Source: an uncultured Christensenella sp. (lineage in GTDB: Bacteria > Bacillota > Clostridia > Christensenellales > UBA3700). From it: 64,000 nucleotides of DNA. The notes beneath the pieces are model-generated. The model was not told where the DNA came from, did not search any database, and saw only the letters and a program-made list of their open reading frames with translations. The stretch covers positions 29,128-93,127 of the forward strand of contig CASEHD010000005.1 of assembly GCA_949287655.1 (NCBI GenBank), read 5' to 3'. A program made the position numbers and the translations under genes. Shown here piece by piece: positions 59,320 through 64,000 of this stretch; the stretch's first letter is position 1; each line of letters opens with the position of its first letter.

Positions 59320-62300
59320 TCAAGCGATCTGTGAGGTCAATTCAAATTCCATAATGACCTCCCAGCCGATCACTTTCTTTTCGTCCTCGATCATCTCGCT
59401 GCCGTCTTCTCCGACTACGATCTCGGGCTCGCTCAAAATCTCTTGCGCCCAAAACGATTGAGTCATGCCGTCAAGCGTGATCTCGTCATCCGCGCCGTCG
59501 ATTTCGCCCGTTCGACCATTGTACGACCACGACGGACGCGTTTTGCCGTCAAAGATGAATCTGATGCGCATTGCATCGTCGGTGACATAGTCGATGTTGT
59601 ACGACTTGAAGCCTTCAAGCGTCGCGCCGTTCAGCCACAGTTCATCGATCCATTCCGCCGCCGTTTTTTCGCCGCCCATGACGATCAAGTCCTCTTCGCT
59701 TTTGGGAGCGGTCAACGTGACCGCGACGTCCTCGAACTTCAATTCGCAAGTCATCGTCCCGACATAGCCGAAATCTCCGCCGAGCTCAGGTCCGGAATAG
59801 CGGTAGGTCACGCCGTCTTTCACCCAGACAGTGTACTCGCTCTCTACGCCTCTGAACTTGGCTGTTCCCGTGTACTTGTCGCAAGTTGTGCCGTTCACAA
59901 CTTCTGTGCCGGCATCCGTCATCTTCGAGGTATCGAAGACGGTTCTCAACGCGGCAGGCAGCGGGTTGTCGACGACGCTCTCCGCGGTGCCGGCATATTC
60001 GCCGACCGAATAGACGAATTGCAAACCGGCGAAGTCGTTAAGTCCGTTGTACACTTTCGCGCTCTGTCCGTTGAACACATACAGCGCGCCGTTCGCGCTC
60101 ACCTTGTTACCGTCTTTGTCAAAGTCGATTATCGGCATGTCCTCGCCCGGCTTTTCCTCTTCGCCCCATTCGTCCGACACGGATTGAGTGTAGCCGTATT
60201 TGCCTTCGCCCAGCTTTTGGGCGACGCTCGCCGTCTTCGTACCCCACTCTATGCCGAAGAAGTCCTCGGCGCTCGTCTTGAGCGCATACTCGAAGATCTT
60301 GACGTCCCACACGCCGCCGTAACCTTCCTTCTCGCCCTCGGCGTAATAGTACGCGTCTATCTTGACCGCATACTTGCCCTTCGCATATACGCCGTTCCAG
60401 CTGTTTTCGCTCTCATAGAGCGAGACGGCTTGGGCGTATTCCTCGATCGCGGCGCGATACGCCTCGATCGCCTCGTCGGAGACGTTCTGGTCGGTCAAAT
60501 AGGTGATGTCGTCGAAGTTTTCCTCCGCATAGCCTTCGGGCGCGTCCCACGAGATCGCGCCGTATTCGATTGCCGTATCCATGCCCCAAACGAACACGTC
60601 CGTCTCGAGCTGCGGTCTGTCGTCGGGGAATGCCTGCGCAGGCTCTCCGTAGTAGGTGACCTCGGCGCCCTTCACTCCTTCGCTGTATTCGCGCTTGAGC
60701 ACGAGGTCGAGCTCCTCGTCATACCACAACGTCACATATCCGTTGCTCAGCTTGGCGACATCTCTGCCTGCGACGACGTCGCTGTCCTCGTTGCTCCACA
60801 GCGGTCCGCCGTCTTCGGCGACGTCGTCAAACGAGCCGTAGTAGGACGGCGTCATCCATTCAAACACCCCATAATTGAAGCTGCAAAACTCCGCCGGAGT
60901 GATCGCGACCGCGTCGGGATTGGGCGTGCCGTCGGGCATCATCTCGACCAACATGCCGCCGTCGGTGCGCCTGTAAACGGTCGGCTCTTCGTCGCGTATC
61001 ACGACGACGAATTCTTCGTCTGCTTGGACGGTGTATTTGTGTGTGACGTTTTCGTCGAAGATGTCCTCAACGTCCATTCTCACGACGAGCGGTTGAGTGC
61101 CATAAATGAACACGGGCAGGGATTTTTGAGTCACGGAGATCGTCACTTCTCTGCCGTCGTATCTGTCCTCTATGGTGCCGCCGCCTTGCTCGGAGACAAA
61201 CACGCGATATTGATTGTATTTTGCGCCGTTGACGCCGCCGTCGTCATATACCCACTCGCCATAGCCGTCCTCACGCCAGCCGTCTGCGACAAGCTGATTG
61301 CCGAACGCCTCAAACTCCGCGTCGTCCACGCCGTAGACGTAAAAGCGGTCGGCGTAGACTCCGTCGTCGACTTGCTCGACGTCGACATACCAACCTTCCG
61401 CGCCGTCAATGCCGTCAAAGGGCATTTCGTCCAAGCCGAACGCCTCTTTCATCTCGTCGACGGGCATTTGAGCCTGCAATTGCCCGACAAGAGGCAGCGC
61501 GATCAATTGCGCGACATAGTCTGCCTCTTCGACGCGGACGAGACTGCATCTGAGCGTGGACGAGGGGTCGTCCCACCTGTCTCTGCCGCTGTATTCGAGC
61601 ACGAGCCCCGTCGCTTTGTCGATCCAAAATTCGGCGGTCCAGACGATGTCCTCTTCGTCATCGCCGTTGACGTGCACGTCTGCGGTGTATTTTTCGCATT
61701 CAAAGCCGGCGATCGTCTTTGTCTCGCCCGTCTTAACGCGGTTGCGCGACCCCATGTAATTAGCCTGCGCAGAATCGAGCCTTGTGACGGTATAGTCGCT
61801 CACCACGTCGAGTTCGCGTCTCTCGCCGAGGCGCTTGCGCATCCTGTCGACGGTGTAGTTGTCGCGCGTCGACTTGTCGAACAGCCAAAGATAGGTCTCG
61901 TAGTCGAGCTTCCATTCCGCCGACAAAATGCCGTCGTACGAGACTTCGTCGCTCGAGAAGACGTCGCCGTACGCCGCCCCGGCGGCTCCGAACGTGGCGA
62001 CTTCGACGCCGACACGGGTCACCGTGCCCTCTTGCTTGTCTTCGCCCTTGTCCTCATAGAGGTCGTTGTACGTCCTCTCGTATTTGACAAAATAGGTCGC
62101 GCTTTCGTATCCGTCGGCAAAAGACGTCTCGTTTTCGGCAGTCGTGTTGGCGACCTGTATGTAAAGCGTCCACCAAGAGCGCGACGCATTCATATCCGTG
62201 GCGGCGATGTAATCGACATAGCACTCGAACACCTCTTCGTCTATGATCGTGCTGCACCGCCATATATCGCGCTCGTAGCCGTCGTCCGACTCATGGCGCG

Positions 62301-63021
62301 AATCCTCGGCAAGCGTGAAGCCTTTGCCTTTGCAGAACGCGACAACGCTGTCGAAAGACGGCTTCGACGCGGAATCGAACTCGAATTCCACCGACAGATA
62401 TGCGCCGTTTTTATCCTCTTCGACGCCGATGATGCGGCTGTTTGCCGGCTGTTTCATGCCCGAAAGCCCAAAGCGCGCCCACACTTCGTCCGCCGGCATT
62501 TCGTACACAACCTGCGTGTCCGACTTCATCGCAACGGTCGCGGCGATCATTTCCGTGCCCTTGCGGATGATGAAGGTCATCGAGCTCTTGCCCGTATACG
62601 CGGTGTAGATCGTGCCCTCGACATTATACTCGCCGGCATAGGTCATGCCCGCGTCCTCACACGATTTCTTGTACGCGTTGTACTTTTCGTCTGTGACGTT
62701 CGTCGCCCTGAATGCCTGCACGTTCTCCGTCTCGGCGAACAATTGCTCGAGTTGAGCGAGCGCTTCCTCTTGCGAGATCGCGCCGCCGTCGCCAGGCTCC
62801 GTTATGCTCGGCACGTCGATGCCGTCCAAGATCATGTCCTTGATCTCGTCCTTGACATCTTCCTTGCCGAGATCTGTCTTTTCGCCGTCGAATTGCGGCA
62901 AAGTGTCCGACGTTTCGGGCGGCTCGCCCTCTCCTTCGTTCTTGTCACTGCATGCCAAGATCGTGCCTAAAAGCGCAAGCACCAAAGCGATTGTAATGAG
63001 TAGCAACCAAAACTTTTTCAT
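59320..63021 (-). CDS. Giant repeat-containing lipoprotein
   Basis: 1233 residues. Lipobox ILAC (Cys24), then an acidic Gly/Glu/Pro tether. Two kinds of module recur. One pairs a MPADEVWARFGLSGM-like start (about residue 185; again MPVDEMKEAFGLDEM near 560) with a ferredoxin-like stretch (SFDSVVAFCKGKGFTL; EFEAFGNQLVADGW). The other is a beta module FECEKYTADVHV (about 460), recurring as TTCDKYTGTAKF near 1080, each followed by a WIDKATGLVLEYSG-like strand. No enzyme motif is seen; a surface scaffold or receptor is possible. Codon use differs from neighbours (ATC and TTG favoured over ATA and CTT), hinting at transfer. GGAGGT precedes the ATG. Confidence 0.75.
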   Translation of the reverse strand: MKKFWLLLITIALVLALLGTILACSDKNEGEGEPPETSDTLPQFDGEKTDLGKEDVKDEIKDMILDGIDVPSITEPGDGGAISQEEALAQLEQLFAETENVQAFRATNVTDEKYNAYKKSCEDAGMTYAGEYNVEGTIYTAYTGKSSMTFIIRKGTEMIAATVAMKSDTQVVYEMPADEVWARFGLSGMKQPANSRIIGVEEDKNGAYLSVEFEFDSASKPSFDSVVAFCKGKGFTLAEDSRHESDDGYERDIWRCSTIIDEEVFECYVDYIAATDMNASRSWWTLYIQVANTTAENETSFADGYESATYFVKYERTYNDLYEDKGEDKQEGTVTRVGVEVATFGAAGAAYGDVFSSDEVSYDGILSAEWKLDYETYLWLFDKSTRDNYTVDRMRKRLGERRELDVVSDYTVTRLDSAQANYMGSRNRVKTGETKTIAGFECEKYTADVHVNGDDEEDIVWTAEFWIDKATGLVLEYSGRDRWDDPSSTLRCSLVRVEEADYVAQLIALPLVGQLQAQMPVDEMKEAFGLDEMPFDGIDGAEGWYVDVEQVDDGVYADRFYVYGVDDAEFEAFGNQLVADGWREDGYGEWVYDDGGVNGAKYNQYRVFVSEQGGGTIEDRYDGREVTISVTQKSLPVFIYGTQPLVVRMDVEDIFDENVTHKYTVQADEEFVVVIRDEEPTVYRRTDGGMLVEMMPDGTPNPDAVAITPAEFCSFNYGVFEWMTPSYYGSFDDVAEDGGPLWSNEDSDVVAGRDVAKLSNGYVTLWYDEELDLVLKREYSEGVKGAEVTYYGEPAQAFPDDRPQLETDVFVWGMDTAIEYGAISWDAPEGYAEENFDDITYLTDQNVSDEAIEAYRAAIEEYAQAVSLYESENSWNGVYAKGKYAVKIDAYYYAEGEKEGYGGVWDVKIFEYALKTSAEDFFGIEWGTKTASVAQKLGEGKYGYTQSVSDEWGEEEKPGEDMPIIDFDKDGNKVSANGALYVFNGQSAKVYNGLNDFAGLQFVYSVGEYAGTAESVVDNPLPAALRTVFDTSKMTDAGTEVVNGTTCDKYTGTAKFRGVESEYTVWVKDGVTYRYSGPELGGDFGYVGTMTCELKFEDVAVTLTAPKSEEDLIVMGGEKTAAEWIDELWLNGATLEGFKSYNIDYVTDDAMRIRFIFDGKTRPSWSYNGRTGEIDGADDEITLDGMTQSFWAQEILSEPEIVVGEDGSEMIEDEKKVIGWEVIMEFELTSQIA

Positions 63022-63432
63022 ACTAAACCTCCTTTCCACAATCATTATAACATGACGTTAGCCTCTTAAACAACAGCAAACGCGCTTTTTGCAAAACTCT
63101 TTGCTAAACATGATATTTTGTCAACGTGCGGCAAACTCTCCGCCAAAATTTGAAATTTTTTGTGAAAACATTTTGTTCGGCATCCGAACAATACTACACT
63201 CGTCTCCCCCCTTTTTCCTTCGCTTTGCGACCATCCGCCCGTGTCGCCATCCGCACGGCGGAGCAATTCTGCCTTTCGGCGATCCGATCATTATTGTCCT
63301 TCGTCGCCATTCGCGACGGGATATTATATGAAAAGCATTCTTCTTTTCGTGCAACTGCCGCCGCGCCGTCCGTATCCCCGTAAAATTTGTTCTTTCACCC
63401 GTGCGGCAAAGGATAAAATTATGCAAAATGCT
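63022..63432. other. Intergenic stretch without gene
   Basis: No supported frame. The sequence is pyrimidine-rich with several short GGCGA/TCGCC words (63220-63320) but no stable terminator or RNA gene was found before the tRNA-Ser promoter. Confidence 0.4.
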
Positions 63433-63461
63433 TTGACAACACCTGAAGTTTATGGTAATAT
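63433..63461 (+). promoter_or_regulatory. Promoter of tRNA-Ser
   Basis: TTGACA (63433-63438), 17 bases, TAATAT (63456-63461), TGG before the -10. Confidence 0.75.
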
Positions 63462-63497
63462 TATCGTTGCAATCAACGCTTAAAAGCTTCGACAGAT

Positions 63498-63588
63498 GGA
63501 GAAATACCCAAGAGGTCGAAGGGGCTCCCCTGCTAAGGGAGTAGTACGGGATACCGTAGCGAGGGTTCAAATCCCTCTTTCTCCGCCA
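63498..63588 (+). tRNA. tRNA-Ser (anticodon GCT)
   Basis: Acceptor GGAGAAA (63498-63504) pairs with TTTCTCC (63578-63584). Anticodon stem CTCCC/GGGAG with loop CTGCTAA gives GCT, decoding AGC/AGU. The long variable arm TACGGGATACCGTA is typical of serine tRNAs. CCA is encoded (63586-63588). Confidence 0.95.
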
Positions 63589-63622
63589 TCGCAAAGCTCA
63601 ATGTGTTTGAGTATAAAAAATT

Positions 63623-63651
63623 GAGTGACTTTATAGTCACTCGTTTTTTTA
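63623..63651 (+). terminator. Terminator after tRNA-Ser
   Basis: GAGTGACT (63623-63630)/AGTCACTC (63635-63642) with loop TTAT and seven T after. Confidence 0.92.
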
Positions 63652-63654
63652 TTT

Positions 63655-63840
63655 CTTTTTGTCTTCGCTTTAGTTGTGCCGTACCGAAGCAATTCGAAGC
63701 CGCCCGGAAACGTGCCTTTTACGCGGCTTTTGACAAATCTCGCTTGAAAATATGTACACTACTATCTGTGTTCGCTTTGCCAAAATCCGCTGTAAAACTC
63801 ATTGTCAGAGAAACGTTTCACATTATTCCGGTCCGGTATA
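63655..63840. mobile_element. Decayed MITE copy
   Basis: Aligns with the left part of 28450-28679: GTGCCTTTTACGCGGCTTTT, then TCGCTTGAAAATATGTACAC and CTATCTGTGTTCGC match GCGCCTTTTATGCG..., CTCACTTGAAAACATTATAA and TTATCTGCGTTC with scattered changes. It ends in ATTATTCCGGTCCGGTATA, a variant of the right inverted repeat. Confidence 0.55.
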
Positions 63841-64000
63841 CCAGCCCAGAATAATACGAACCAGCCCTGAGGTGCGCCTTTTATGCGTTTTTATCGATTC
63901 GCACTTGAAAATATTATAATATTATCTGCGTTCGCCTCGCTGAAACACACACTAAAAATCATCGCCTGAGGGTGCATGCAGTTTTAAGCCGGCAAATTTT
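63837..64000. mobile_element. MITE copy, cut by the window edge
   Basis: Starts with the exact 26-base left inverted repeat (63837-63862) and matches 28450-28543 closely. It then has about 60 extra bases (63935-63985) before AAGCCGGCAAATTTT, which resumes the match to 28549-28563. It shares its TATA with the end of the decayed copy, so the two lie head to tail. Confidence 0.75.

Noticed and set aside
59443..62970. Open frame of about 1175 codons on the plus strand opposite the giant lipoprotein
   Set aside because: No ribosome site and no family likeness; rich in Arg, Val and Phe as expected from antisense of a GC3-biased gene. The minus-strand frame has a lipobox, GGAGGT site and repeats.

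Overview
The window reads as chromosome of a low-to-mid GC Firmicute, most likely an uncultured gut clostridium (Christensenellales-like is a guess). Reasons: sigma-A-type promoters and AGGAGG-type ribosome binding sites throughout, a spore-maturation pair spmAB, a type III glutamine synthetase, a B. subtilis-type PurF with Fe-S cysteines, several short-signal lipoproteins, GPH-family sugar transport, host-glycan (sialic acid) use and a serpin. Isoleucine is often encoded by ATA in the core genes.

Layout. 1-4189 (minus): a peptide ABC transporter operon, oppA-oppB-oppC (oppC runs off the left edge). 4430-6570 (minus): a GH30 lipoprotein hydrolase and a four-helix membrane protein. 6846-12544 (plus): a sialic acid operon from one near-consensus promoter to one terminator: sialidase without signal peptide, NanE, NanK, NanA and a GPH transporter. 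12637-13152: macro-domain protein. 13289-18704 (minus): carA and a carB-dapF gene fusion, followed by a possible structured RNA; the CarA catalytic cysteine is serine. 18964-21415 (plus): purF and ammonia-dependent asnA. 21534-25588 (minus): glnN and a C-terminally short alaS. 25657-28429 (minus): an AT-rich three-gene cassette (HAD hydrolase, CatA-like acetyltransferase, TIR-like protein) with a MITE-like element directly upstream. 28736-32244: MacB-like ABC exporter and a charged-linker protein. 32412-36643 (minus): metG-tatD-radical SAM-ksgA, all overlapping. 36802-37919: spmAB. 37929-41329 (minus): a methyltransferase, rsmI and an ABC-2 exporter.

41389-41834: tRNA-Arg(ACG) followed by two direct repeats that copy its 3' end. 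41926-54654: accessory surface and glycan genes: lipoproteins, a domain-swapped GH3, a lipoprotein serpin, a divergent WYL-like regulator pair, a condensation-fold acyltransferase and a membrane-anchored phosphoesterase. 54853-59150: tRNA-Val(GAC) followed by an AT-rich island with a small HTH remnant and a BcgI-like restriction-modification operon (KilA-N protein, XRE regulator, nuclease-methylase, S subunit). The S gene is split at a run of ten G and the methylase has a frameshift, so the system looks switched off or decaying. 59320-63021: a 1233-residue repeat-rich lipoprotein with unlike codon use. 63433-64000: tRNA-Ser(GCT) and two head-to-tail MITE copies related to the one at 28450.

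Themes: (1) nitrogen assimilation here leans on free ammonia (glutaminase-dead CarA, AsnA, GSIII); (2) host sialoglycans appear to be imported before cleavage; (3) tRNA genes mark the sites of acquired DNA. No undescribed system is proven; the best leads are the CarA serine plus CarB-DapF fusion, the phase-variable S subunit and the HAD-CAT-TIR cassette.
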